A stretch of 64,000 nt of DNA from Enoplolaimus lenunculus. Taxonomy: Eukaryota; Nematoda; Enoplea; Enoplida; Thoracostomopsidae. Position 1 is the first letter of the stretch. Each line of letters begins with the position of its first letter. The stretch is from assembly GCA_030248215.1 (NCBI GenBank), contig JASANG010004101.1, positions 1-64,000 of the forward strand. The letters run 5' to 3'. Position numbers and translations under genes: made by a program. Positions 34,421-48,297 of the stretch are shown piece by piece. The notes below the pieces were generated by a model. It saw nothing but the letters and a program-made list of their open reading frames with translations. It was not told the DNA's origin and searched no databases.

Positions 34421-34973
34421 CTGAAATGTTTTACACATGATAATTTGGGTTAATTCACAGTTGGTGACAGGTCTTGTAACTTTCCAACCAGAGAGTTTTA
34501 AAGACTGTAGCACTTTCATATATTTAATAATACTGAAAAGCAAGTTATCACCCCATTCGCACGATCAAGTATTTGTTGCGAAAACTTACGACTGCAATAT
34601 ACAGATATAAAACTTTGAGAAAGGAATTTTGAACGAAATTTGCGCGTGCAAGTCGCAACTGCTGACTCCGGCTGCGAAAACTTGCATGCATAAATAGGTC
34701 TCAAGTTGAAGTTTCTGCTATCCGAAATTACCCATTTATATGTCTCAGCCACAGACCATTCAATCCGAATCTGCCTATAGATATAAAGCGGCTGCACTAA
34801 AAGTTAAAAATAACAAATCTATGCCTGCGGAGTATTATAAATGCGGTGGCTTGTCATATTGGCGATATCGCTAAATGGGTGCAGTGTTCTACGACATATA
34901 TACCCTGGTCCTCTGTTTTTTGACCCTCACCTTTGATGCCAGCCCTGACTTTGAACGGGTCGTTTGAGCGCAG

Positions 34974-35110
34974 GCTTGCATTCAGCTGTAGTTGCGGTTG
35001 TTGTGTGCGTTGCGTTTATTATTGCATTGGCTTCTGTCATTTGTTTCGCAATTTTTTATATTCGAGGAGACAGAATTTGCAATTATTCAAATATAAAAAT
35101 TAAGTTTTAA
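34974..35110 (+). CDS. Possible terminal exon with one membrane segment
   Basis: After an acceptor-like gcgcag, the frame reads LHSAVVAVVVCVAFIIALAS then VICFAIFYIRGDRICNYS, and stops at TAA (35,108-35,110). That is one long hydrophobic helix followed by a basic short tail, as in a type I membrane protein. It lies upstream of, and opposite to, the - strand gene. No partner exon was found, so it may be a chance frame in a GT-rich stretch. Confidence 0.25.
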
Positions 35111-36680
35111 CGTAGAAACAGTTTCTGTGGAGTTTAGAAATAATAATGGTATGTTATTGTAGAGTTGTACCCTGTTTGATCAGGATTTGCGTTCGGCTGA
35201 GTGTAGAATTGATATAAGTACGAATTAAAGAAACGATCATTGGATATGTAAGCAAAAACAACATAAAATGGTATTTGTATATCGTATAAATATACACTCG
35301 AGCTTATAACGTTAGTAGAAAATTATCTTATCGTTATTACTATTTTCCGCTGCTCCTATAAAGGTTATATTTTTCTTTGGCTTGGAACAACATGTTCACA
35401 TGTAAAATCTTAAGACAAATTGCGACGAAACCATAAAGAAATTTGTGATTATACGATCTTAATTACAATGATTTCGTCCAGACAGGAACGATTTGATTCA
35501 CTGATTATGATCATCCGTCGGCAAACAACCTAATTTTACCGATGATACGTGTAATGTGCAATATCATTCGGTGATACATTGTTGTGCTGAGTTGTTTGTT
35601 TTCATAGCTACTAATTGTTTTTGTAACGTGAATCGAATGACTACATGTATACTTTGTAAAATTATACAATTGTATTGAACGCAGAAGAAAAAATAAGGGT
35701 GGGTAAAGGCGGGTAGTGGGTAAAGGAATTTTACGCAGGTATACTCGCGGCTAAAAACAATTCAATAGGCTTTCGAAATAGAACGTTTGCCTTGAGATTA
35801 CCTACAAAAATGTATGTATGGCTTCTTGTTCGCGAGTTTCATGCATTGTTCAAATTATATTTGCAAACACATGATTGTTTGGACAAGTGGTTTTAGCATA
35901 TACGTACCCTTAAACAGACCCAAACAGAGGTTTTATAGGGAAATTGATTTGTGTCCCCACATTTATCGTTCTTGGGGAGGCACTTTCGATTATACCGGCT
36001 CTGCGTATAGTGCCCAAAAACTCCTGGTTGAAGGCCCCAGCTTAAAAAGGCACGGCGTCAGTAAAACAAAATGTCTTTAAACACTCCTTGGATTGAAAAA
36101 TGTGTTTTGAGAAGTTTGAATGCAAAGTACGTGTTTGGCTTCCCGCTAGCTTCGCTTGTGAAATTGTGCTGCTTATAATCCACATGTCTTATCGAACACA
36201 TTTTTAATCGAAAGGACTATCTGAAGCCAAGCAAAACTAAAATTTTGCGGTATATAATTGATTTCCCACAAATTCTAAATTGAAGTGTTGCATATGTAGC
36301 CATTTCGATCAGAAAAATTTAGACTGCCTTAAAGAGAGCTCGAAGTGTTAGCCTCCGGAGCTAACTTGTGTGGTCGGCCAACCACGGAGCTTCTTATCAA
36401 AACATTTGACTCGCAGACCGCCACTGTTCAGAGAACTAAGTTTAATTTTTGGAGGAGGTTCGAATATTTTAGGTGTGGCGCCGTTTAATTAAAATGTATC
36501 ATTTTTGCTCACTGGTTTTGACAAAACCATATGACGAACTACCTTACATATATAAATATTTGAGATAAATTTTTGCCAACTTCAATGCTGATGCTAAAAT
36601 ATACGTAATTATTTATCTTATTCGCGTTTGGAAAAACTATATTTGGCTACCATATTCAGCGGGGTTTGCTGACGACTATA
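35111..36680. other. No gene seen
   Basis: AT-rich DNA. It holds one lone end of the gcgggta repeat (about 35,690-35,755). The open frame 35,814-36,080 has no family resemblance. Confidence 0.5.
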
Positions 36681-37080
36681 GATGGGCACCGGATATCCGA
36701 ATATGAAAAACATCCGGATATGTATCAGAAAAGAAACATGTATCCGGATATCCGCCGGATACCTGAAATGCTATTGAGTAAATAGATTTTGGAATAATTT
36801 GAGTTGTTTCAAAGTAAAGTAGCTGGAGCTGACGAAAAGAAATTCAGTATATATTCAAACCTGAGTTAAAATATTGAAACACATTCCTGCATAATTTCAT
36901 GATGATTTAAAATTTTGATTTCCTAAACATGCTAAAATTAAAAAACTTCAGTTTAGCTTGATATTTATCGAAATTATGACTTCGTATTTTTAAATTATCT
37001 CAAAATTCTCCCGGTGAAAATTTTTCATCGAATACGCACTGTCATTTGTTACCTTTGCAAAAAAACAAAATCTACTTATA

Positions 37081-37500
37081 TACTGTATTGACCCGAATAA
37101 GAGGGTGAGGGGTAATAACAGGGGAGGTCCCAATTTTGAGTCCGAATTAATTGGAGTACGTATCTCTAACAAGAGTCCGTAAGCGGATAGAGTCCCTAAA
37201 CCAAATTAGAGTCCATAAATATAAATTAACCCTAATTGTAGCGTATAAATGACTCCAGGACCAAATAATTTGAGTACGAAACTTTAAAGCGTACTTAAAT
37301 TTTGAAAGTACATTTCTAAGTATATATAAGCTTGTATTATCGCTCAAGCTATTGACACAAGAAAAATAAACGTTTAATTCAACGGACAATTGCAGTACCG
37401 GATATATATCAGTAACGAAGGGCAGCGAAGCGAAAGGGGGGTACCCTCTGGAGAGGCCAAATAAATGTCAGTCCCCCATCTTATTCGGGTCGCTACAGTA
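37081..37500. mobile_element. MITE family A, full copy 1
   Basis: 420 bp with ends tactgtattgacccgaataa and ttattcgggtcgctacagta. The interior contains regularly spaced gagtcc motifs and the ccggatatatatcag / gagaggccaaataaa blocks shared by the other copies. TA may be the target site. Confidence 0.85.
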
Positions 37501-37569
37501 TATGCCAAGCCGCGTGCGAGATTGCATACTGGGCGTCATTTTAAATTCTGACCGCTCTTGATTTAATAA

Positions 37570-37801
37570 CACTGTAAATTCCAATGAGTTGATTTATCAA
37601 TTCAGCTAGCGAGTTGGTTATTTCTAAATTATCAGTAAACCTCAACTCACTCTGAGAGTTGAGATGATTCTTCTGAGTTGAGTTGACTCTGGGTGAGTTG
37701 GTTAATTAACTCAAAATGAATTGAATCAACTCAAAATTCTGAGCTCTGATAGTTATTCAACTCATTCTGAGTTAAAACCAAATAACAGCAATTTACAGTG
37801 T
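37570..37801. mobile_element. Palindromic MITE related to family B (gagttga type)
   Basis: Ends acactgtaaatt and aatttacagtgt. The interior is filled with gagttga/tcaactc units in both orientations. It shares the cactg end and the overall design of family B but not its core. Confidence 0.6.
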
Positions 37802-38454
37802 GTTTATCCTTAGTGTTCTTTGAAAACGCGGAAGGTTCATTGAAGCCGCAGTTTCCTCTCTGAGAGAGAAAAAACACAAAATTGATTCAAAAAGCTTGGT
37901 TGTTGCAGAAAAAGCTTCGTCCTACATTTTTGTCGTGAAATTCATAGTAAACTAAGTGCGCTAAACCAGTCATCAAACGCAAAAAACGACGCAAATCAAC
38001 TCATGGCGCAATTCAACTGAGCGCGTCGCTTTTACTCAATAATATACATGAAAAATATAGATTTCTTAACTGTGGAACATAGGTACATTTTAGGTTTCGC
38101 AGTAGGCCGTAAAATATAACAATAAGTGAAGTATATACTCAAGTTTTAAAAAATTGAAATTTAATCGAAATTATCACGGGAGATTATGAGGAGCCAAATC
38201 GGCATTATGTTCCGATATATTAAGACTAGAGCGGGTCCTGAACATTTGGACCAATCATACTTTAACATTGTAACATCCAAAACATATTCCTTAGTTTAAG
38301 CCACCTCCAGCGTAATAAACACAAGTCTAAAATAAACCTTAGCCTGAGCCTTAACCCAAGCAAAAAATAGTCTAAAATTTGAGTCTTGTCCATTTCGGTC
38401 TAGTGAGAAGACGGGCAATAGCGGATCCAAAGGTTGGCGAGTGGGCGCACGCCC

Positions 38455-38690
38455 TCATCAGAAATATTTTTATGATACAATGGTAACGTCCCTACAATTT
38501 GCCCCCTCAGAAATTTTTTTGTGAAAAATAATGTCTCTACCGTGCAATTGTCATCCCTCAGAAAGTTATTTTGTAAAACATAATTAGTTCCCTACCTAAC
38601 AATTTTACCCCCTCAGGAAAATTTTTGGTGAAAAATTGCGCTTCAATACATTTACGAGCCTGCACCCCGTCAGAAATTTCTGAATCCGAG
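38455..38690. repeat. Degenerate tandem repeat, about 65-bp unit
   Basis: Three to four units, each with 'ccctcagaaa(g)tt(a)ttttgt(g/a)aaaa' preceded by 'ccctac..aatt'. Divergent between units. No coding frame. Confidence 0.65.
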
Positions 38691-39177
38691 GGTAAAAGCA
38701 GGATACCACTAAAAGTAACATGGGCTGATCTTTGTACAATTTAGCGTGAGTATAATGTGCTTTTTTCTTCTTGGAACGTAAAACGACTCATGGATATATA
38801 GTTCGACGGAAAAATGATATTCGATAGAATCTCTGTTGCAGTGGTTTTAATCAGACGGAGAAAAAAATCAACTTAATCTCCGGTAGCCAGCGCAAGTATT
38901 TATTAGTCAGTAGCAATCTTCTAGCTCGAATACCCAGCACTACTATGACAAGCAGTTGCATAATTAATAACTATTTATAGAATTATATGTTTTACGCTCA
39001 TAGCAATCATTTGTGGGTCAGGGTACTTCCCTTAGAGCAACAAGTTAAAGCAAGTGCCTGAGAAATAAAATTTGAGGTTTTTAAACTTAAAAAACACAAA
39101 ATAGATCCGGCAAGAATTACCGGATATCCGGATAGGAAAAATATCCGATGCCCGTCACTACTAACGATAGATGTAAA

Positions 39178-39543
39178 AAAGGGGTCCTTTCCGTTATGCC
39201 CCAGTCCGCGTTTACCCAACAATCTTTGGATTTAAAAAGCGCAAAATTGTTTATTTGACTATAATTCGTTAGCCAGACGTCTAATCGCGAAAAATTTAAC
39301 ACCACCGGACTCAGCTCCACAAGCTCCAATCAATGCTATATAATTTGTCAAGCTTTTTGACAAAAATTTTTGGGTCTCAAGGTGTGCCTTGGAACATTAA
39401 AAAATCGAATTTATCAAAAATTGACATTTAGGCGTGGCATGATCATGAGAGGATATAAGAACCTCAAATACCTAAGCAAAAATTTTCAAAATCGAACCAT
39501 TTTTGGGCAAACGCGGACTGAGGATAACGAAAAAGATCCGTAA
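39178..39543. mobile_element. MITE family I
   Basis: Imperfect inverted ends: cagtccgcgtttacccaac at the left and tttgggcaaacgcggactg at the right. Related ends at about 33,890-33,945 and 43,640-43,683 suggest a dispersed family. Confidence 0.55.
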
Positions 39544-41340
39544 AAAGCACCTGTGCAACCATTTAGCTCCCAACGAAAGTTCAGAATTGCTTATATTGTC
39601 ATAGCTGGGGAAAACTAAAATAATGCAGCGTTTCAGGTTTTGTTTGGTTTTAGAAGTTGAGATTTAGGTAAAAATGTCAAGTTCGAGATGTCGCAGCCAT
39701 TCTAGAAGCACTATTTAAATATTTCTTCATTATGAAAACTCATTTTTCGACCTTTAATTTGAAAAACAGGCGCTACACAGGTGAGGAATTGCGCAAACAA
39801 ACATCTTACAAATTTTCACTGATATATTGGGACACCGATATCCGGATATGTAACCGTTTTTAAAGACAAACGAAACCTGTTTAGGTCTAAAACGGACATA
39901 TGCGCCGTTTGCAATAAAAATCAATTTTATCAAAAAACAAATGGTTGCAGTCTTTTTATAGAAAACAGGCTTTATTTGCGTGCTGTTGTTCCAGCTCGGA
40001 GGGTCATTAATCTACATGGCATTAAAATTGATGCACCACAAAACAACTAGTACAAAATTGTCTTTTCGTAGTTGCTAACCAATGGCGGATTAAAAGGGGT
40101 CATCCGAGTAGAGATCCCACCAATACTGATCGGGCACTCGTTCGGACTGATGCATAAAGCAACATTTTGTATTATATAAAAACTAAAATTGCGCTTTACT
40201 CATTCGTTTCAGTCGTCGTGCTGTCGCTGAAGGTTGTATACTTAGATTCAGGTTTAGGTTTTGATACTTATACCTTCGTCTTGGCTTTATGTTGTCTGGA
40301 GGTTAAGAGCCCAAAATTTATTCGCAACTTGTCCATGCCTCTTACATGTGTCCTGTTTGAAAACTTGTGATCTGATTTTAATGTTCCAAAATTAATAGAA
40401 GCTTATGGTCGGGCTCTAAACGTAAGCTTGCCGAAGGCTAAAGCTTATGGGCTTGTTTAGACATAGACTAAAAGGTTTACAAAAAACGCCCTGCAATGTT
40501 TATCGGTAACGCAAATACCCTGTAACAGCATCCAGCCAAGGCAACCACTCTGCAGAGCTTCATTTCAAATCACCGAGCGAAAATTTATTAAACGCTCATT
40601 TAAGCTTACATAGCTAGTAGCAAAATAGCGCACAATATTGCCCGTTTAAATTGGTTTTTGTCTCGCTTTATGAGATCGTCAGATTTACTGTGAAAAATTA
40701 TCGTTGCGCACAATATAAAATATATTAAACCCAAGAAACATTTGTCTCAGGATTGTTTGGTATAAATCTGAGCCGCTTGAATAAAGTCAGCATTAAATGG
40801 ACTATTAAAATAGAATTATTGCTTGGCAATCAAGAGGTTTTCTAACTACTCTGCCTAAATTCCCAAAAGTTCTAGATACTTACACAGTAAAAAGGCATTT
40901 TTGTAAGCTTTAAACCAGCCAGACTTTTAGAGTCCGAAAAAAAATTGTTGTTTCTTTGCAACTGGACGTCTTTGTTCTCGTTTGTGTGTACTTTTTTGGC
41001 ATAATTTTGAAAACAAACTTCACATAGAAAGAATCTGGTACATCAGCGACAAGGATGGTTTTGATGCAAAATCATTAACAGGAAGAAACCTTAGGTATTG
41101 AGAATGGTGGATATCAGGTTGTAAAAGCTATGGGCCTGTTGCGATTCATATGTTGGTTGGGTTTAACTAAATAAGAAATATATCTAAATATAAGCAGAAC
41201 CAATTAGTGGGCAAAAGGTCTTGTAACTTCTGAATCGAACAAATTATACTTTATGCAATTGCACAGGTTTTTTTTCTGCAGCGAATGCAGTCTGTTTATT
41301 GTTTATGTATGATATATCTTTACAGCCCAAATCAAGAATT
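39544..41340. other. No gene seen
   Basis: Unique AT-rich DNA. A short ccgatatccggatatg piece near 39,835 recalls the ends at 36,686 and 39,120. Otherwise nothing recognised. Confidence 0.5.
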
Positions 41341-41344
41341 TGGC

Positions 41345-41458
41345 ATGAATTTTCAAATATTGGTTTCTTTTATGCTGTCGAACGGCCAGGAGAGCAAAAC
41401 TTTCCGCAGGAAGAACGGCGCCCACTTCTCCTCGTTGAAGTAGAAGCTCTGTATAATT
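41345..41458 (-). CDS. Possible - strand terminal exon
   Basis: A locally GC-richer stretch after an acceptor-like tatacag, followed about 50 bp on by an AATAAA on the - strand (near 41,296-41,301). Two frames are open: SFYFNEEKWAPFFLRKVLLS and LLLQRGEVGAVLPAESFALL. I cannot choose between them, and no family is recognised. Confidence 0.2.
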
Positions 41459-41459
41459 A

Positions 41460-43590
41460 TAGATACTATATATAGTGCACATCAAATAGTTAACAAATAG
41501 TATGTTGTTTCCACAGCATCGCACCCAATTTGTCTACTTTATTGTTACAAATTGAAACCAGTCAAGCTAAAAATACTCCCTTCTAAGCCAAACAATTTTA
41601 GTACCTGGGACAAATAGCATTTGGCAACTGCATAATACAACATTAGCTTTAAAGTAGAAATCAGTTAAAAGTATAATAATGTTATTTTTCTGGTTCAGAA
41701 ACTGGTTATTTGGTAGGGTAAAGTTAGGCTTGTACTGGGCACGCACAAAATGGTTTATAACTTCGAACTGGTTAAACAAGACAAGTTTGACTACAATTAG
41801 AATTGTTGGAAAACTAAGCACGAGCAAGTTTGAAATTTAAGTTTGTGCTTATTCATGGTAATATTCCATTTTTCAGGTTCATAAAGCGTAATTCTACCTA
41901 AAGTTTTCAATGGATGACAAACCCAGGCTATGTCACTACAAGGCATAATCGAGAGATTTGATTGCAGTCAATAGCATTGTTGTTAGTTCGTTTTTGAAAA
42001 CAGGGTTCAAATTAAAATTTGGTTTATACTTAAATCTAAAACGTTCAACAAATTGTACTGTATGCACGAAGTTTTTGAAACATTTGTTTGGCCAAAATTT
42101 CAGTGCGGATCTTCAGTGGTTTAGTGACACCGCTTCTTACACCGAACTTAAACTAAAATTATGTATTGGAATTTGATATACTAATAAAATAGTTAAATTT
42201 CAAAATGTTTACCGATAAAGGGTTTTTCAAAAAATGAAACAAGATTGAGCAAAAAGACGAAATTATTTAATTAAACAGTGGTATATTAAATTAGACATGT
42301 AGACTACTTCACTCCCAGTCCCAAACAAGTTTTGCTGTGGGCTTCCGGGACGAGGCAGATTTGACTACCCCATCCACATACAGTGTAATATGGGCAAAAA
42401 TCAGCAGATGAATTCCTATACATTTTGAAATATTTCTTCGAAACTAAGCAGAAATTTTTGGCAGATTGCCTAATTAAAATTTCCTTTGTTCATTTAGTAT
42501 TTCTGGTCCACCAGTTGCATTTTCACCTCAAACTTTTTTACCTACTGAATAATGTAAAACTCGTGAGAAGATAAATTAGTTGTATAAAATATCAAAATCT
42601 ACGAAAATCGTTGAAATATGTTGTTATTATTTCATTGTGTAATTGGTATTTCTGCGGGATATATGGGGCACGTTTTTTGTGGCGCCCCTTTTAGCGGCTC
42701 GAAAAACTCTCTCGTGGGATAGTCCAACTAAGCGGAGCCTTCAAAAGAAATATAAGGTTTAGGTACGGTTTGAACTTCAAACAGATGAAATTTCATATTT
42801 AGACAAACCTGCGAACAGATCTAAAACAGCCGGAATACTATTTTCTGATTGATTTTAGCAGCTGAATAAAAATAGAAATTATGAATTTCGTTCATACAAA
42901 TACGATCACAGAATATTAAACATCTGTTGGGTAAATACCACGAACCTATACTTGTGCACACCAATTTTTGGTATATAATATATAAAATAGTAAAAAAATT
43001 TTATTCTTGCAAACAAAAATGGTTAAAAGTTCCATGATGTTCGGCCACAGCTATCTATCACAAACTCTTGTACTTGTGCAAAGTTCTCACGTAGAACACA
43101 ATGAATTACATAGCGCTGTTTGGCACTTTCAATATTGTAACCAACCTAATGTGATCAAGTGAAACAAGCTTTCGGGGAAGGACATGCGGAGATTTTACAT
43201 AATATACAAAACCTTTTGCTTTTACCAAAATTTTTCTATGGAATATGACGCAGTCCTGGTTTGTAGCCGCAGACACTTGCAGTTCGCATTCTAAAATTCC
43301 TGCGCACTAACCGTGAGTTTCCCGATTGAGATTAATTTGGGCAAAAATTGACAACTCAGCAATAAACGCACTGGTCATTCTTTCCCAGGACGAACACGTG
43401 CACTTGTACGCTGTCCCTACATGTAAGGTTCCGGCTTAGGCTTTTAGACTTTTAGGCTGATGCTTAAGTGAGTAAAAGCTTAGTGAAATGTTTATGCTTT
43501 GGACTAGGTTAGCCTTGTCCGAAACCAGAACACAAGTCAAAGCCTATAAGTCTGAGACTACGCCTAAGCCTGTAGCCTGACTTGGAATAT
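41460..43590. other. No gene seen
   Basis: AT-rich intergenic or intronic DNA; cttagg-like hexamers near 43,425-43,470. No frame with recognisable protein similarity. Confidence 0.5.
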
Positions 43591-43689
43591 TTAGGTAAAA
43601 ATTATCATCTCTGCAACAATTTTCAAATTCCTACGATTTTTGGGCAAACGCCGGCTGGCGGCCGCATAACGTCAAAGAGCCGAAGTTTT

Positions 43690-45710
43690 TGCTTCCGTTT
43701 GCTAAATTTGTTTCACTACTCCGTCTCTTCTAAAGATTCCTTCTTGTCAGATTCGTTTAAATGCAAAAATTAACGTTTAGGGTCTAACGAAGAAGGATGT
43801 TCAGAAGCAACGAGTGACTATCTATTATTGCAAAAAATACGAATATTTAACGTTTCAATTGAAAACTTTGTCCTTCACAAATATATTTGTATTTTATGTA
43901 AACCACAAATAAAAGCAGAAGTACTCAAATGACAAAAAACAACTAATACGAATTTATATCGTTTGAATATTTTTGAGTTTCATCAATTGCAGTGCAGCGG
44001 GAAAGCAAGTCCCTTGCATAAAATTTCCTCATGCATTTTTGAACTATTGGACGTTCATAGGTATTGCGATAGATACAATTTTATAGTATAATATATAAAA
44101 ATGTTTTTTAAACTTTTACATTCATTTATGTGTTATGAATTGTTCTGTTTCCAAGAAGGTTTCGAATACCGAATTCACAAATTTAATTCGGTTAATTTTT
44201 TAGTCTTCGTAAACATTACCAGCCAATCTTTGGAATACTTACGTACTGCAGCTGATGTTTGCCAGAAATAGTCTACAAATTTTTAACTCAGTTGGCAAAT
44301 GGAACCTTTTAAACTTCATTTTTTTGTGTTCATGGCAACCAAAACAACTACTACAAAGCAAAAAACCTAATTCGACGAAGTTGCGATGTATAATAAAACA
44401 CTATTTGTTGCGATATCACATGTGATCCAGGTTGCCAGTGTAACAAGCGTTTAAGTCGGCAGAGTTGTAAAGCTTAAAACGGATATAAAAATGCATATCG
44501 GATAGTGGTAACAATGACGGGAACGGAAACTGATATTACAGTTTTAAATGTTTAAAAGATGTTATAATTTTATGCCACTGATATTATTATCATTGTTGGT
44601 GTATGCCTATGTTTACAGAGATTTTCAAAAAAAATAAACAAAAATTGAACATGAACCAACAACTGTAAAGGTTTCGAGATGAATTTTGTTTTTATTTCAA
44701 AATTGAATGATTTTTAAGCTATTTACAACATACTGTTAGTATAAAACAAAGGAATTTCCAGCGGAAACCGAAACGGACACATCTTTATTAACTGGAAACA
44801 GAGATCCCGTCACACTGTGCACTCTATTTTCCACCTGGGGAAATAAAGTGCCGGAACCAGCTCAAATTTACTAGGTAGCCAAACAAGTTCCAAGGCGAGC
44901 ACTGTTGAATATAATAAATAATACAGGGACTTATAGCAATAGCTGTTCATTCAATGACAACATAATATCGTATATTCAGAAATACCAAATCTGTAACACA
45001 TTTACACTTCGATCAAAATTAAGTTTAAATTTGTCGAAAAAATACAAAATTTACGCATCATTTTCGCTACATTTCGATATCAGTCAAAAAAATAACACGG
45101 AGGTGATATAATTTGATATAAATTATAAGAATAGAAAATTTAAAGTTAACTTTATGCCTCAACTCAGCAGGTGGAATTTTATGTCTTCTTGTATAACATG
45201 AAACATAAATTGTGTATTTCATTACAGAGACAGCATGGCGTATTACGCAGACACCAGGGTCGTAGACAGAATTTGACAAAAACGCGGATTACGTTACATG
45301 ATAAAATTCGAACGGGTGTTTCCTGAATTATCAAGTGAAAATTTTTTTCGAAACCCCTGGACATAACTCCCAAAAGGGTTTGATTCCTTGCCCTTGTAGT
45401 TTCGCTGTTGGCACAGAGCATAATACCGCAGAAATTTACGATGAGGTGTACAGCAGACTATTGAACAAAAATTGCACCAACCGATTTCACAAGGAATTAG
45501 CAACTGCAAAAATTAGTGCGCGGTAATGCAATAAATTGGCAAAATGTTTCCGATTAATAAATAGTTCTGACGGTGTCATGAATACTCATCACCCGACAAC
45601 TGGTAATCTGAAATTTTATCGACTCGGCAATTGAACGCGCATTATTATGCTCAAGTTATAGGCTTAGGACTACACTTAGGATTATGCTTAAGGGGTTAAG
45701 TCTTGAAAGT
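43690..45710. other. No gene seen
   Basis: AT-rich. The short open frames at 45,067-45,526 overlap on both strands and have no recognisable domains. Confidence 0.5.
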
Positions 45711-45924
45711 AATTCCTAAGTATAACCTTGCATTATCGCTCAAGCATTGAATACAAGACAAACGTTTAATTCAACGGATAGTTGCAATACCGGATATATC
45801 GGCAACGAATGGTGGGGTAAGGCGGGTTAAATAAATAACAGTCCATAACCGAATAACGGGGGCTATCCTATAGAGAGGCCAAATAAATAATCAGTTTTTA
45901 CCCTTTTATTCGGGTCACTACAGT
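45711..45924. mobile_element. MITE family A, truncated copy 2
   Basis: Shares the aacgtttaattcaacggat, ccggatatat and gagaggccaaataaa blocks and the end attcgggtcactacagtg. The other half is missing. Confidence 0.75.
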
Positions 45925-48138
45925 GCCTTAAATACGTAACAATTCAGACTACTTAGTTTAAAGAGACAACTTTGATGGGATTCAGCCGAAAATTCTGACA
46001 GCAACATAAGCTGCACTCTTTTAGTGGGTGATCGGACATCCGGCCGGCTCCGGAACCAAATTATCATGTGATTGTGTCTTCAGTCTTGTTAAACATTAAG
46101 GTTCATCCATACTAAATGTTTCACGAACTGCTTTTTATAACATTAATTGCTACCAATGCAATGGCTACTACCCTGTGCCTACTTGGGAAGTGACCCCAGT
46201 TAAACATATCTAACATGCAATTTCAATAAATGTTGCACCTTTCGCACAATTCAGGTATATATTAAACATCTTGCTTTACAAGGCTATTTGGCTTGTCGCT
46301 CAGTTCACTCACTAGTTTTCTTCTACAGCTATATATTATACACTCACGTATGTGCCACCAAATATTTGCATCGGTTTACTGTGTCCCTAGAAAAGGCCTA
46401 TTGCACAAATTTAGGGTTGAGATGCTAGATACTGTAACCGTGCCACAATTCGCTGCGTCTAGTAACAAATAAGCTGATAAGCTGTCGTTTGTAGCAAATT
46501 CGTGCACGTAGTCTTTGAGTCGTGGGGGTCTAAACGAATTTCATTTCACACAACCTTATAGTCACACTATCTAAGCCTATCAGACTTAGCATCGTCTAAT
46601 GCTTCGCCACCGTCTACAAAATACAGTATCCTAAATTTAATTTAATAGTCTCGCAAGACGAAAACGTAAATCGATAAACACAGCGAAGGTTTGCTATGCA
46701 TGAAGCCAACAATGGTTTTAAGCTGCAAACTCTATACAGAACCGAGCGCAATAATGTGAGATATGGCCAATCTAACAATTGTCCATTTTGAGTCCGGATC
46801 AATTACTCCAATAATCATAACTACAGACCATAAATACCAGTTATCGCTTAATCAGAGTGTGTAAATGGTTCGATGGAACAAAACAAGTTCAATACAGAAT
46901 TTATTTACCCAAAATAACTTAGGCATATACCTATAGCGACTGTCGCTGTTCACAAAATCGAGGAACTTGATATTAAACGCAACTGTAACTATAACTTTTG
47001 TTCGACCTAAAATATGGAACCGCTGTCGGCAAGTATTGATAGATGGTGATTCAAATCAAAAAATTCACTGGTAGCTAAATCGGGTGGAAATCAAATCAGT
47101 TTACCATACATCTCGGCTTATGTGCAAATATGCCTCGAACAAATTGGTTGGTCTTACGCCGCAAGCAAATGCTAAACTTTTAATCGAGGTTTCAGCTTAT
47201 GGTTCAGATTTAAATTTAACATTGAGAACGTCTTCTATATACAGGTAGATCTGCTTCCCATATTGCAGAATATTTTTAGAATATCGTGAGAAAATACTTC
47301 TCAATAGAAACTTGCCAAATTTCTATAAACTTTATAAAAATTTAGACTTACACCTTATGCAAATAAATTCCCAAAATCGTAAGTATGGGTACCGTGTAAT
47401 CGGTAGCAATGAACTACCAGAAAACATCCTTAATATAGCTTCATAATATACATCCCCGTTGTTCCATACTCATGTTTACACCCAGTACCACGACTAACCC
47501 CAACAGGCAATGTCACATGCCAAGCTGATGTTATAAAATATTAATACAAGCCTCAATTGCAATATCCCTTGTATGTAGTCTCCTTATCCTGTGACCAAAT
47601 GTACCCACAAGTAAGCTATATAAAAAGGGGTGCATATCCTGAAAAATTGCTTCCGGAATGATAACAAATAGCCACTTGTACAGGATATAGGGTTTTAAAA
47701 GGTCAAACATACTTCTCTAACTTGGTCTGGGACCTGTTTTAGACTAATCTATAGACCCTACCGCTAGCATATCAAAGAGCGGCGCACCTAGTCATACGAA
47801 CATCGCCATCAGGGTTCAAAACCAAAATTTTGAGGCCTAATTTAATTCTTAAATTGTGTTTGGCTTTTCGTTATCTTCGATCGCGAGTCTGCTTCACTAT
47901 TTATATTACGCGCGACCCCCCCCCCCGCCAAATGTTTCAGGATCCGCCCCTCTTCCGTTCAGAAATGATATATGGTAGCACAACCCTGGCCTCGTCGGCC
48001 AAACTACAAAGTGACCATACCCACCTCCAAAACGCACACGCCCATTTCTAATGATGTCATGTGATCAATTATGAATAAGAAGAAATGACCATCAGTTTGA
48101 CTGGGTCATTATTATTGTCTACTGGTATAAACGCATTC
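45925..48138. other. No gene seen
   Basis: AT-rich unique DNA; a run of 11 C at about 47,917-47,927 is the only odd base composition. No gene recognised. Confidence 0.5.
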
Positions 48139-48297
48139 ATGGTTGTAGCCAGGATTTTGGAAAGGGGGTTACGTTGTATAGAAATTTCGAAGGAGAGTTT
48201 TGTAGGTTGCAAAGTGAACAAAAGTATACATCAAAAACCGCTTTACAAAAATCCCAAACCCGGTGTTTCGGCCTAGGATCCCTGCATATATACACCC
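48139..48297. mobile_element. MITE family G, partial copy
   Basis: Begins catggttgtagccaggattt tggaaaggg, close to the family G end at 20,121. The far end (acacccctg) is degenerate. Confidence 0.4.

Larger units (their letters stand above)
36686..39165. mobile_element. Possible composite element with ccggatatcc ends
   Basis: gatgggcaccggatatccga at 36,686 and ccggatatccggatagg...cgatgcccgtc at 39,120-39,160 are inverted relative to each other. Family A (37,081), the gagttga MITE (37,570) and a tandem repeat (38,455) would then be internal insertions. No convincing flanking duplication was found, so the two ends may be independent. Confidence 0.3.
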
